Of a DNA stretch of 64,000 nucleotides, positions 33,926 to 47,042 are shown one piece after another. Numbering within the stretch: position 1 is the first letter of the stretch; each line of letters begins with the position of its first letter. A program made the position numbers and the translations under genes. The notes beneath the pieces are model-generated. The model ran no database searches. It had not been told where the DNA came from and worked only from the letters and a program-made list of their open reading frames with translations. This DNA comes from Neodontobutis hainanensis (lineage: Eukaryota > Chordata > Actinopteri > Gobiiformes > Odontobutidae): the NCBI GenBank assembly GCA_024349245.1, contig JALDNG010000850.1, positions 1 through 64,000 of the forward strand. The letters run 5' to 3'.

Positions 33926-35298
33926 TTTGTCAGAACTGAAGCTACAGTACAGCTCACAGAGGGAGTGAGATAAAGTGTGTCATTGAACGTCATAGAAATG
34001 TGTGGCTTTTGACCTAAAAATGAAACAAGTGCAGTGACACACTTTAAAAACTGAATGTGCTGGAGTTCAAGGAGCAGTGTTGTCGTCCTGGGCCTGATCC
34101 TCTCTGTTAGTGTTCATCCATGAGTTAAAGTCAGATCCTGGTTCATTCTGGTTTCTGACTGAACTCTATAGTCTCCAGATCTGTGAACAGTTTGAAGGAG
34201 AAAACACTCACAGCTGAGCAGCTCCAGGAGATGCGCGCCACGAGATGCTGCGCGCTCCTGCCAAGGTGGAGCGGAGCTACAGGTGACAGCTGAAGCTAAG
34301 GTTAGGAGATGGTGAAACAGTTTATTTTGTTGCTTTAATGGAGGTTTCAAAATTCCCTTTTTCATTTCCAGTGCGGACACAAACTCCTGTCCATCAGTTT
34401 AATCATCTATAAGTCTAATCAGCACAATCAGCAAATATAATAACTACATAATCATTTAAAACCTATAGTAAATCATCAATTCATTGTAATCCATGTAAAG
34501 CTCTGCTGCAGTGCCTTATAGTGTCTTGGTGGGACTCTTGAATTTTTGTAGCAGTGGTGGTCAAACCAAGGCCCAAGGACCCAATACTGGCTGTTCAATC
34601 TGCCAAGCATTAACTACTAATTTAATAATAATTAAAGACAGCAGATATTATATTGACATTAACAATTAATTGAGTTTTAGAGTTTTTTCACTGGAGTCTC
34701 CTCAAAGACCATATGTCTGATATTCCAAGAAACTGAACTCAAAGTCAGCCGCTTTTTCTACCGAGCCAAATACAAACCAGCCAAGTTACAGACTTTTATT
34801 TCTAGTTTGTTCACCCTGCTGTAGGGTGTTACTGTTCAGTAAAATTATTTTGTGTAGCAGCTGACGATCTTTAAAATATACAACAATTATTCACTGTTTT
34901 AATAAATCTGCTTGCACCAATAAATACAAACAATTCAAGCTGCAGTGAGTCCAACTGAAGGGCATTTAAAGTCACTCTACCTCAAATTTAACAACAAACC
35001 TTAACACACATCACAGATTAAGCAAGACTCTAGCTCAACTCAACACAAAGATTGTTTTTTCACGTCACAATCTGTTCGAATAATAATCTGAATACTTTAC
35101 CGGACACAGTTACAAGTTTAGTCACATTTATCGAGCCGCTCTGAAGACCGACACTGGTATTCTCCGCTCATCATGCAATGGTAAGTGTTTATCCGGTGTA
35201 GAAATGAGACACATTTGGATTATTTCTCAACTCAACATCTAAAATACAAAGGAAGAAGAAACAAAGATGAATATCGACAGAAAATAAAGGTGCATTAC
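33926..35298. other. Gene-poor stretch, with a possible hAT end at 34,552
   Basis: No exon is recognised. At 34,552 the sequence cagtggtggtcaaaccaagg resembles a hAT terminus, but no partner terminus is visible. Minus-strand frames near 34,120-34,380 are open but look like no protein I know. Confidence 0.35.
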
Positions 35299-35334
35299 CT
35301 TCAGCATGTCCAATGAAGACAAGGATATTCAGCA
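35299..35334 (-). CDS. Leader mini-exon of a second Ig-receptor-type gene
   Basis: 36-nt exon between TTTTCAG and GTAATG encoding LNILVFIGHAE with split codons at both ends in the same phases as the mini-exon at 27,986-28,018. It implies another receptor gene copy here, but no ATG exon upstream or Ig exon downstream was found, so it is probably a relic. Confidence 0.4.
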
Positions 35335-37089
35335 CTGAAAATCAGAAATGTCAATATATAAGCAATCAAAGAAACTTAATATACAGCAACATTCTCACAT
35401 TTTAATAGAAAAACCAAAGACAAAATGTGTGTCATTTTTATAACGGCAAAAGTGAGAGCTCTGAATTAAAGAAGGTATGTTTAAAAGCTGGTGTTTCTTC
35501 TTTTTTCAACTTGTTACTTTCTTATTTATTAAGACAAAACTTGCAAAACCTTCACTGGCACACTTTCTAACACATATACAGTAAATATAATAAAATATAT
35601 GCCTTTGTAGTTTATAGATATTGGTAATGTTTTAAAAAGGTGTGTCAGTAAAGTTTTTACAGTGCATGATCACATGTCACAGATTGATCTCCTCTTTACA
35701 AGGGTTTACATAAGGATTAGAAAACATTAATGTATAAAGTTATTTAGAGGTAGTCCTTAAGAAAAGTGAAAGCAAATTTTATATATAACACTGGTTAATG
35801 GTTTACAACCCATTAAGAACCTTTTATTAATGAATGTACAGTAAATTTTAATCTTAGAAGCTAAATAACTTATTGCTTTACAATTGGATTAACACATTTA
35901 TAAGGTATTTGCAGTGTGAAAATAATAATTTGTTAATACATTGTAAATATCTTATTTTCAGACTATATTCCAAAGCAGGAGTTTCAAACACTTTTAGTTC
36001 AGGAAACACAATCTGAAGTGGACCAGTAAAAGAATAGAATAAAAACCTATAAATAACAACAACTCCTTGTTATTCTTTGGTCTAAAGTGCAAAGAGGTAC
36101 AATTACATTATAATGTCAGTGATCTCATTAATCACAGACCAAAAGGTTAATGTTGGCTGTCGAGAGATTGTCTTTTGTCCATGTGGAGCTACCGTAGTTC
36201 ATCATGTGTGTGTTTTCACAAACTCATTCTCACAATATATCTTTGAAGCTAATGTTTTGCTAGCATAAACGTATTTGAAGGAGCCTTTATGCACTTTCGC
36301 TGACCTTTCGGCTACAGATAAAAACAGACAGGTTTCCCATTCTCCTCAGAGAATAAATAGAAAGTGGTCATTTTTTTGCAGAATTTTACACCTTGTGTCT
36401 ACTTTTCTCTGTCACAGAGTTATTTTTACAGCAAAAGACAAAAGAATAAAACAAACTTACCATTTATGGGACCAGATGGTGCACTGCTGCCCTCTGCTGT
36501 TCAGTCCTGGGAGTCAGTGTTGTGTTGTGTTCTCTACTATTACTAAAACACTGCGACCACAGTGGACAAAATAGAAATAGCAGTTACCTGGATTTAAAAC
36601 GATAGAAAATTTTCTTTTTTCCATCCCTGTCTCAGATTTCACTTTCTCCCAAAAGCAGCTGAGGACCTCCTGCTTCTTTTTATTTAAAAATATCAAACTG
36701 TAGTTAGTTAGCTTAGCATTAGCTTAGCCACATACTGCATTTATCTCTGCTTTGTAAAACATTACATTATTGAATTGACAGAATTTATTGGGTTTCACGT
36801 TGCCTCCATTTTCTCTGTTGCAGTTATTCTGTAATAAAAGACACATTCAGCAGATATTAATCTTCCTGGAGCATTTATGACACGCCAGTGTCGACCAATG
36901 GCATTGCACTCTTTTCAATGTAATGTTCAATGTTCACAGCTGTACCCAAAGTACAAACATGTCACAAATGCTAAAAATTAAGTTTGCTAGGAAAAATAAA
37001 CAATACATGAGATTTTTTAATGCAAACAAGTGCAGATTTGAGGATGACTCTCTTCAGTTTGGGCTCTAGGGTTCCTCTGTGAGTCTTTA
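35335..37089. other. AT-rich stretch with no recognised gene
   Basis: Stop-rich in all frames; no repeat array, transposon terminus or homologous exon recognised. Confidence 0.4.
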
Positions 37090-37340
37090 AAACTCTGTCT
37101 TCATTTGTTCTTTATTTAGGTTTGATTAGTTCTATCGATGTTGAGTCTGTGTCGTATCCTTCTCAAAGATCCTTTATAACGTTTACAAAGATGGATTACC
37201 AGTGCTCGAGGGCACAAACCATCAGTTTAAACAAACCTCTGCCGAAACACTCAGAGTCAGATCAGGGTTTTTACTCACGTGGGACCAACACAAAAGCACA
37301 ATCTAAGTAAAGACTGAGGGTAACAGGTCAGGATACCAGA
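37090..37340 (+). pseudogene. Inverted, decayed Ig-domain exon
   Basis: Plus-strand sequence resembling the exon at 25,851-26,114: TCAGATCAGGGTTTTTACT (SDQGFY) is shared, and the tail runs to a gtaacaggtcag end like the donor of that exon. The conserved YWC has become YSR (W to S, C to R), so the Ig disulfide is lost, and a TAA follows shortly. Orientation is opposite to every other Ig exon in the window. Confidence 0.6.
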
Positions 37341-38888
37341 GCAAAGAAAACAAATACTTTTAATATAAAGATTACATTTGACATTTGCTTTTTAATTTGG
37401 TCTCCTACACAACAAAGCTTAATGTTAAAATATAAAAACCCTTGAAATAAAATGGCAATAAGCTTAGAAATAACATTTGTACTTTTATAAGGTGTGTCTG
37501 TGTTGTTCTGTGTGTCCTGCAGGGGCGCTGTGCCCTCAGGCTTTTAGGTTTCTGCAGCACACTGTACACGGTGTTGACTTGATGTGAGAGATCCATCTGT
37601 GAGTTTGAAGCCTCTTGTGGTGGTTTCTCTCGTCTCTTCACAGCGAGAGCCTTTAACTTTGTCCCAGTTACTTTCTGACCCCTTCTGGAGCAGACACATG
37701 TCTCTTATCTTTAACTAGATCTTTCCTGTGTGCATTAAACTAATCATTATGTTTTCTTTTTCCTATTAATATGTTCATAGATATAATATATATAAATCCT
37801 TGATTATAAACCTTAAAACACAACATTAACTCATCATGCATAAATGAGTAACTAAATAAGTATACAAGAATAAAACACATAATATCAAAAATATTACACA
37901 ACAGGATATGTCACAGCACATTGACAAAGCACCAACCTGGGACCAGGTTTTGGGACTGCTGGCCAATGTGACCAGTTGATCCTGCACAGAGGCTGCCGAG
38001 TGTGAAAAAGGCCCTGCCATGTCCCTAAGGCTCCTGCAGCCAGCCTCCCTTCTCCTGAAGCAGGTCTCTGGTGGAGCGCAGGAGAAGTGACAGCCTATGA
38101 TCCTCTAATTTACAACCTTTATCCACAGTTTTGTTCACTCTGACTTCTTCTGAGCTATCCTTCTCTTCATATTGTTTGTTACAAAATAAAGTTCCTTTGA
38201 AGAATTGTGTTGTTTGTTTTTAGAAACTTAACTTTCATTCTGTTGATCCTGTTGTAACATGTTACTTTAAACAGTTTTGTTTTTGCAATGTTTTGATTAT
38301 TTTTAAACACTTTGATGGATTATTATTATTAATTTATATATTTAACAATAGATGTGTTTACTTTTATATTATGTAACTTTTTTTGTAATTGCTTAGACCT
38401 TAATTTGCTTAATGTCACAAATTTAAAAACTGGACACCCATTGAGCAAAAGTACCACCTTCTCACATTTGGAGCCACCAGAACCTTTTAACCTTTCAATA
38501 AAAGTTCAAATCAATAGTGTTATATTTTGTAAATGTTTTGTTTGACTAGAAAGAGCAAGCACAAACCAGAGGTACCTGTTCCACACTGGGTGGGTGGATG
38601 CCTTATGTCTACGTTTCAAGTCAAATTTACTTTTGAAAGATCCATAACTGTTAATTTAAAACTCAAAATGACTTTATTATTCTCTGTAACAGGTCGTTAA
38701 CGTAATGTATAAATGCACAGCGCACTGAACATGTCACTGAGCACTTTAAAGATACACTTAGCACTTTTAAAGAACACATCACTTTATACAAAATCAAAGT
38801 TGCACTTAAATAAAGACATCGCACATGATTGTATAAATAAGAGAAGAAACAATTACAAAACAAAACACAACAAAAAAAAAAACACAAC
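37341..38888. other. Stretch with no recognised gene
   Basis: Short open frames only. No splice-flanked domain or repeat recognised. Its right edge is the boundary of the 38,889-40,640 duplication. Confidence 0.4.
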
Positions 38889-40640
38889 AAAAACACACTA
38901 AAAAGGTTCCGGGTCAGACCAAGGCAGGGGAATGTGAGGGAAAACAAAGTGGGTTGTTGAATGGTTTAGGGGTTTCAGTGAGTACAAGTCTTTGGTTTTT
39001 AGGGTTTGTAAATCGTATTGGTTTTTAAATATGGGTTATGTTTTTTGGCTTATTTCAAAGAGAATTCTAACATAGTTATTGTTAATAACTTTTAAAAAGT
39101 GTTAATGTTTTTACCCAGTTATTTAAGCGGATGTTATAAACATTTTTGTTCTGCTGCTGGAGAGGACTGAACTCCACCAGCCTCCATTGCACTTTTTGCA
39201 CATTGTGCACTTTGATATTTATTATAGCTTCTGTTTTCTGCTCATTATTACTTTTAATTCACAAACGTCCAGCCACTTCCCAGTCAGCCTACGTAACAAT
39301 CCCCTTTAAACTTTATTTAATGGAAATTCGGTTGTTAGGGCTCTTCAAATGAGTTAAGGCAGAATTCTTCATCTTCCACAGACTGACTAATGGTAGAGTC
39401 TTATGGCAGTCAGAAAGAAGGAATACTTGTGTTGTTCTGTCCTGCAGCTCACTGATCTCAGACGTCCACTTGCTGCTCTCTCTTTTCCTCAGACTGTGGC
39501 CCCTGAACTAAAATGAGTTGGACATCCCTCCAACTCAGTTACATGAGCCTCGTTTCCACTGGAGCAGTATGGGGCAGGTCGGGTCAAAGGTATCTGACCC
39601 ACCAGATGCACTTAGTCTTTAGAAGAGCGGCTAGTTTCCTTGTTTGATGTAAATCATCAAAAATAATGTAATAAATTGTTATTTATGATTTTTAGGCTCT
39701 GTAGGTGGTGTGTGGTTAAAAGTAACACAGTGTTAAAGAAGAAAATTAGAGATCAGAGATTATTATAGTAATTATTTAATTATTCAAACATATTTACAAA
39801 CATAAACATATGTACAAAATAATTTATAAACAACTTATTAAAATGAATGAATGAATAAATGAATGAATAAATGAACGAATGAATAATTGAATCAATGAAT
39901 AAATTAATGAACAAATGAATAAATGAATTAATGAATAAATGAATAAATGAATGAATAAATTCATGAAATAATAAATGTATGAATGAATGAATAAATGAAT
40001 AAATGGATGAATGAATAAATGAATGAATTAATAAATGAATGAATTGATGAATAAATGAATAAATTAACAAATCAAGGAATAAATGAATGAATAAATGGAT
40101 CAATAAAAAATAATAAATAAATGGATGAATTAATGAATGAATGAATGACATTAATATTTGATTCTATTCATTCTGGTGGCTCCTGGTCAACATGCTGCCT
40201 CTGATACACCTCCTGTTCCAATAAAAGACAGGCTAGTTATGCAAGTTATAAGTGAATTTTCAACAAAACAAGTTGGATCTTTAAAACTCTATCCTCTCTA
40301 TTATATGTCCCTGAAGTACACGTTTGAGACTGACTGAGGACTACACTCAGGGCTTAAAACAAGTCCCTTGTTATTTTTGTGACCTTTTAAACCACAATAC
40401 AACATAATAATAATAAAAACATTTGACTTGTAGATGTGATGTGTGCTTTTGTACTTACATTCCTGCTCTCCTCTTGGGCCTGTATAATGGCGGCCACAAT
40501 AAGGTTCACCAAAACAAACTGGACCATTATAACAAAGGTGATAAGGCACAGTGGGGCAGCCCAGGACAGGTAGGTTGAACAGTTTACATCATCCAGTCGG
40601 CACTCCCTCAAAGTATCCTTTAACAAATCAATGAAAAATC
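38889..40640. repeat. Segmental duplication, copy B
   Basis: Aligns with 62,068-63,600 from aaacacactaaaaaggttcc to past the final channel exon. Shared landmarks include gttctgctgctggagagg, ttccactggagcagtatgg and the whole domain IV S6 exon. The main length difference is the tetranucleotide tract. Confidence 0.88.
39838..40150. repeat. (AATG)n-type tetranucleotide tract
   Basis: About 310 bp of imperfect atgaatgaataa/gaat units. The other copy of this duplication has only about 75 bp (63,030-63,105), so the tract expanded here or contracted there. The minus-strand frame of repeated FIHSFIH is a repeat artefact. Confidence 0.9.
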
Positions 40641-42986
40641 ACGGTAGAATTAAAAATATTTTCCAGCAAAGTCAGGTCTGATGCATACTTGAGGAAGTGT
40701 AAATAAAAGGCTCAATGGAGTCTGATTGAGAGCGTTACTGCAGCATTGGGGCATCCTTCACACATGTACCACTCGGAGGGACAGGGCCATACATTTCTTG
40801 GCACGTGGTATACCATGACATCATTGCACTTCAAGCTGTTTTAGCAGTGTTTATGTTGTTGAACTGATAACTTTGATTAGAAAACTTACACAACTGCAAA
40901 CTATTGTGGAACGTTACTTACTTACGTTTACATTTATTCATTTAGCTGATGCTTTTATTCAAAGCGACTTACATTAAGCTTCAATTCACCAGTGTTACAG
41001 CCTGAACACCACTGGAATCAAGGACTGTCTTGCCCAAGGACACATCGACAGTATGAACTGTGAGGAGAGCGGGAATCGAACCACCAGGGACAAGCGCTCT
41101 ACCACTGAGCCACTGAGCCCCACTTATTTTCTAAAAACATCCACTTGCTCGGGTGGGTTTTCTTTGCGTACTCACCAAAGCCCCACTAACATCAAAAACA
41201 TGCTGGATGCCCCCTGGTGGAGAATGCCGATAAGAAATTTCCCCACAGGAATAACTGCTATAAATGTTTACAGCTGCACTATGTACATTGATGGAGCAAT
41301 AACAGTCGTTAGGAATACATGTTTTAGAGCCAGTGCACAGGCAAAGCTATAATTGTGTGCTAGAATTTTAATTTGTGTTGTGGTTCTGGGCTTGTTCTTG
41401 AGTTTGTCTACCATCAAAATGCCGCCCCAGTTGTCTCCTGTGCACAGTATGTAGAGCGTCAGGAGGGCACTGCCAAAGTTTTGAAAGTGGCAGTAGAGAC
41501 TCAAGCCAACACATGGATACTCTGGAGTACACTCTAGTCACGAGAAAGATCGATATAACAATCAATATATGATAATAATATAAACAATATACACATTATA
41601 TTAACAATGTTTTAAATACATACGACAAACACAATATGTTTATAATAATATATGTACTGTGCTTGTGTTTATGACTGACCAAGTTTCCCAAACAGCTCCA
41701 CTGTCAACACAGCATACATGAAGAAAAAGAAGGCGAAAAGCAGGCACAGATTTCCAACCTGGAGGAAAAATGACACTTAACAACCTTCCTCCTGCTCTCT
41801 GTTCATGTTTGTTTTTTTATTGTTGCGGGTTAGTTTAGTAAATATTTAAAGTTAGGTAATTTAATTTACAGATTGTTAGACCAGCCTGGTGTTTGTCTAC
41901 TAAGTTTATTTTCTTTAAAAGTCTAAATCCCAAAATAACACTAAAATGGTTTACAATGTGGAGTTATTAGGAAGGATGTTGCATTTCTGTTGCATGTGTT
42001 GCCTTTGGTGGGTGGAGGTTTATCGCTCTATGGTGGTGCCCTTACTCAAGGTCCTTATAAGGGGTTTCAGGAGAGGCTTGGGCTGAGCGCACATGCACAG
42101 ACAGAGAGAGAGACTGGAGAAAGCGTCGGTGGATTTTAATTGAATGTTAGGTATGTTTAATGAGTTTGGAGAAATCTAGAACAGTTCCTCTGAGCGCTGC
42201 AGCAGTCTTAGCCCGCCCCTAATGCTCTCCTCGATTGAGACGCAGGATGACACCTACTGCGTTAATGCGAGATAAAATGATTGTTGATGTTTATGCGTTA
42301 ACGTGATATTAAAGCATTTACTTTCCCAACCCTAGTTTGAACACATTTTTACAACATGAATATTTCTTAAGAGCATGGTTCTAAGGCTGGTAATATCTCA
42401 GAGTTCACTGTCAGTGAGTTCTTGTCTTCTGATAATAATGCTCATGTTGATATGATGTTTTAAATGAAAACTGAATTACCTGTGACAGAGTCTTCCAAAT
42501 AGTTTTTATCAGCACCTTGATCTTCTTAGCCTTCAGAACTGAAAAGACATGCTGCATTAGTGTGCCACTTAAATGGTCACATTTTCTAGTTGTAAGGTGT
42601 TTATGACCAGGGACGTACTGGGACTGAAATTCAGCCCGGGACTTTAAGACGGAGAGGCCTTTTACGCGAGTGCCCTTGGTGCACGAGCAGGATTTTCAGT
42701 TATTTTCATTCTAATAGTGTTTTTATGGTATAAAGACAATCAGATTACGCTGAAGACCTTCAAGAAACTTTAGGATAACACCTGCCTCCTCAGGTTGTAT
42801 AAGCAAGTCCACTGCACTGAACACAACCAAAACCTAATCTCAAACACATAAGTCACACAGTATACTGCGAACTACCAGCATGTCATGTGTACAGTCAGTC
42901 GGAGTGATAAAATAGTTACAAATACTCACACCCACTCATACTCAAAAACTACAATGCAGTCCCATACAATAGAGATTTTGTGTGTA

Positions 42987-43036
<50 letters not shown>

Positions 43037-46000
43037 CACTTTCAACTCTCCTGCCTCAGCTTCCCTGTGCTGGACCCTGCCTCTGCTGGACCCTGCCTCT
43101 GCTTACTGATTGTACAGCTACATAACACATGCATGAGAAGAACATGAGTAATAAATATGACAAAGAATAATACATTTTCTAATTAAATCTGTGCTTCAGT
43201 CAGGTTATTATCTAGAATGTGGAACTATTGGCATTTTATCCTTTATGTAAATATGTAACATTGTGCTGTATTTTTCTATTTTTGTGTGCGTGTTCTTAAT
43301 AAAGCTTTGATTGATATGTCTAATATGATTGCCTACCCAGCCCTGCACACTGCCCATCTACCTGTCTGTTTCCTGCTCTTCTCCTCCTGCTGCTCCTTCT
43401 CTTCCTCTCTCCTGCTGCTGCTCCTATTCCTCTCTTCTCCTCCTCCTCTCTCCTGCTGCTGTTGCTCCTCCTAAAACTGTCCTACCTCACATCACCAGCA
43501 ATCTTTGGAGAAGTTTACTCGACTCTGCAACTCTGTCTATGACTCCATCGTTGTCTAAAGTCATTAGGATCCCTTTTTCTGTGCACATTAGCATGAATGC
43601 CTCAAGACGCTCCTGTGTCAGCACCAGGGACGTGCACAGACATTTTGAGGGGCAGGGGCTCAAGTGAAATAAAGGGCACTTTATTTATTTATTTTTAAAG
43701 TTTTATTTATTAATGTACAGATGCAGTTTTACTACATTTTTAGAGTGTAGCCTATCCTCTATCTGTTTGCATCTGTAGATTTCTTCTAGATTCATCAATT
43801 TAGATTTCTAAATTTCAGTAAAAAGACTCTTGCTGTAAGTCATTAACTAACTGGGGACGTTCTTATTTTATTAACTTATTTTATTACATGGCTTGGTTGA
43901 TCTCCAATGTAGAATGTGCGGAGTATAACAGATCGTTGCCATGAAAAACAGAGCGTTGCTATGGACTTACAGCATTCTAACCGTAGAGACGGAGCGTACT
44001 ATTTTCTTTAGCGGAAGCAATACAATCGGGTTTAAATCAATAAACTCCCTTTTAATATTTTGTGTCAAATTATTTATTTATTTGGTAGGTAGCCATGTAA
44101 TAAGCAGGAGGATAATGTATAGCGATTATCCCTTACACAGCTCTAGTCTAGTAGCTCATGAGGCATGCATGCTAGCAAAACACAGGTTTTGCTAGGTTTT
44201 TACTGGCTAATCAGCAGTAAATTCGAGCATTATTCGAGGTACTGGTATTTTAATCTTTTGTTCATCATCAGCTCCACTCACCTCAGCACAAGACAAAAAC
44301 ACTGCTGGGAGGGGCTGCTGCTGCCTGCAGGTGTGTGTCTGTGTATCTGATGTGTGCCGATGTGCGCCGCTGCAAGTGGGGAAGGGGGAATGGTCAATGA
44401 GCGCTTCAGAACTCCTGACCTGATTATTAGATATACTATTCTTCAATAAATATATTTGTCTGACAGGGAAGCTGTGCGCAAACTGGAATATATATTATTT
44501 TTAAAAATAAAATAAAATAAAGCACCCCAGAAAAAAGGGCACTTTCTCTCCAGGAATAAAAAGGGCAGGTGCTCAAGCCCCCTTTGATGTCTATGTCTGC
44601 ACGTGCCTGGTCAGCACCCTTTTCAGTGCGGAAAAGGTCCGCTAATTCGGCACATTTAGCTGCCTCTTGTGCCAACATTTTTTCTTTTTCATTCTTATTT
44701 TTCGTCCGCACCCATTTCTTTCACTTCTTTCTTTCGTTCGACATTTTTACCGTCTGTCTCTGTTGAATTCACACAAACTCAAACCTAACAAAGTAAACTT
44801 CTTTGATCGTCGCCTTTGAGCCAATCGGATATCAGGAAATACGAGGATCAGTCCAAGTTGGGAGGGGCCGCTCGTATCCCCCCTTAAGATTGGAAGTATT
44901 GGTTTGGCCCAGTCTGAAACACACACACACACAGACACACAGCTGCGTTCTGCTGCAGCTGAGCGGCGGCCACAGGCGATGCGATAGCGTATCATATAAA
45001 ATAAATAATAATAATAAAAATAATAATAAAAATTTGACCACCGGCCGATTCGGCCTGAAATGGAACCGGCCGCTCGGGATTGTTCGGTATTCCCGATTGC
45101 CAATCCGTCCCTGTTTATGACATAATAAAATCAACTCCTAAGGTTTCTGTTTGCAAACTAAACTAAATCAATGTTTCCCACCATTAACAAATTGATTTTT
45201 ATTTTATTATTCCTTTATTATCCTTGTGGGGAAATACAAAGTAGCATGTTTTTGTTGCATGCATGTTAACATTTTTGAGACTGTTGCATTGACCTGGGCC
45301 TGTTACATGAGTTTCCTAAAGCCAGGCATACACTGTGCAATTTTCAACCTGAATTTGACCTCATATCTGGTCATACCATCATTTTGAGCCAAATTCTGGG
45401 CTGTTGTGCGTCCTTGGTGTCCTGTGTACAGGGCCCTACGCAATTAACCCCTCCCAACAAGTTCCTAACCAGAAATAGGTGGTCAGATGAAATTCTGACA
45501 TGTCAGAAATCTCGGTCGCAGCAAACCATCCGGTTGTACAGTGTGTGAGCACATTAATCGTGATCTTTGGCTTTCCTCGTACGTGATCTACTCAAACAGT
45601 ATGAGTTGTGTGTGTGCCCAGCTTTAGTGTTCTCTCTTCTTTAGAGCTCTTTAAAAAACACAATAGTAGGTGTCAGCTGCTCCCTTCAGGGTTGCCACAG
45701 GGGAGGGATCCATATATTTAGAGTGGCATATATTTTTATCCAGGATGCCCTTCCTGACACAACGCTCTCTATTTTATAGACCTGTAGTAATGCTGCATTC
45801 ATGTGGTCCTCGGGAACTCGGGAATACAGTGCATCTGTGAAGTATTCACAGTGCTTTGCTTTTTCCACATTTTGTAATGTTACAGCCTTATTTCAAAATG
45901 GATTAAATTGATTGTTTGCCTCAAAATTTTACAAACTTATCCTTCAGTGATCCAGACAGAGCCAGCCTTAAACACCTCCGGAGAAATCTGAAAATGGATG

Positions 46001-47042
46001 TGCACCGATGCTAACCATCCAACCTGATGGAACTTGAGAGGTTCTGCAAAGAAGACTGGGAGAAACTGCCCAAACATTGTTGTGCCCAGCTCATAGCATC
46101 AGACTCAAAAAGGCTTGAGGCTGTAATTAGGGCCAACGAAGCTTAAACAAAGTTTTGGCTGTAAATAATTATGTACATGTGCTTTTTTGTTTTTCATTTT
46201 TAATAAATTTGCAAAGAATTCAAACCTTCTTTTTGCTATAGTTTGTAGGATTTTGAGGCAAATAATAAATTGAATCCATTTTGAAATAAGGATGTAACTT
46301 AACAAAATGTAGAAAAAGTGAAGCGCTGTGAATACTTTCTGTATTTGAGAAATGCACATGAACATGTCTAAACATCAGTCCTGCGATGCTATATATTCCG
46401 ACCTTACGAGCTGAAATCATGTGAACACATCCCGAGATTCTGAGGACCACATTAACGCACCAAAAGTTATGAGAATTTTTAGAAATGAATAAAAAGTTGC
46501 ATGTGTGTATTACTCTGTGCAAGGGTGAACACTTTGCAGGTTCGGATGAGGCTGGGATTAATGGGAAGTTTGTCGTCCAGGTTCAGCACAGTGAGTACGA
46601 CGAAGATTAGAGACATCGCCAGCACCAGCAGGTCCAGACAATTCCAGCTAAAGGTTCACATATTACATTAGACACTATTGACAAAACAGACTTGCGCTTA
46701 TTTATATGCCTTACTTGTTATTTATAAACCTCCGTCCGCCAAACGCCACAGGTTTGAGCACAATGTCAATGATGAGGATGGCAAAGAAACCGTAGAAAGT
46801 GTAATCCATGAGATTATCTATGTACTAAGCAGACAACAAAAATAAATAAATCAATATGCCCTTATAGTTTAGAGATGTTCCTGAGGCAGTGGGTTGACAT
46901 TACCGGAGTCTGATTGTAATGTTCCAACATCATGATAAAGACATTGAAAATGATCACCCCTGACATGAGCAGCTCCAGGATGAGGCTCGTGCACAATGTG
47001 TGGATCAAGCGCCGCACTCGCAGTAGCGGGTGTAATATAGCG
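40459..47042 (-). CDS. Channel domain IV exons
   Basis: Exons 46,904-47,042 (S1, MSGVIIFNVFIMMLEHYNQ), 46,715-46,824 (S2, VLKPVAFGGRRFINN), 46,514-46,647 (S3 and start of S4, LPINPSLIRTCKVFTLAQ), 42,480-42,538 (S4, ILKAKKIKVLIKTIWKTLSQ), 41,680-41,758 (S5, FMYAVLTVELFGKL), 41,412-41,533 (pore, LCTGDNWGGIL) and 40,459-40,617 (S6, DTLREC ... VQFVLVNLIVAAIIQAQ). All phases agree and no frame break is visible. The last exon ends at a GTAAGT donor, so a C-terminal exon is expected downstream but was not found. The 3.9-kb intron 42,539-46,513 holds nested transposons. Confidence 0.82.

Larger units (their letters stand above)
42608..45113 (-). mobile_element. hAT transposon (outer, internally deleted)
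   Basis: Begins cagggacgtactggg and ends with the inverted form (RC of the end: CAGGGACGGATTGG). It is flanked by the 8-bp duplication tttatgac at 42,600-42,607 and 45,114-45,121, the size typical of hAT. The minus strand retains transposase ends: AAKCAELADLFRTEKGA near 44,630 and, beyond the inner element, LTQERLEAFMLMCTEKGIL with SKLLQRLL near 43,500-43,620, as in fish hAT proteins. The central catalytic part is missing. It sits in the intron between the channel exons for domain IV S3 and S4. Confidence 0.8.

Noticed and set aside
34114..34380. Minus-strand open frame with a GDYRVQ segment as a possible Ig exon
   Set aside because: It lacks both Ig cysteines and the core tryptophan, and no splice-flanked domain could be fitted.
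39780..40151. Minus-strand open frame rich in FIHSFIH
   Set aside because: Direct translation of the AATG tetranucleotide tract.
42885..43109. Plus-strand open frame with CVCVCV run
   Set aside because: Translation of the (TG)n microsatellite inside a transposon.
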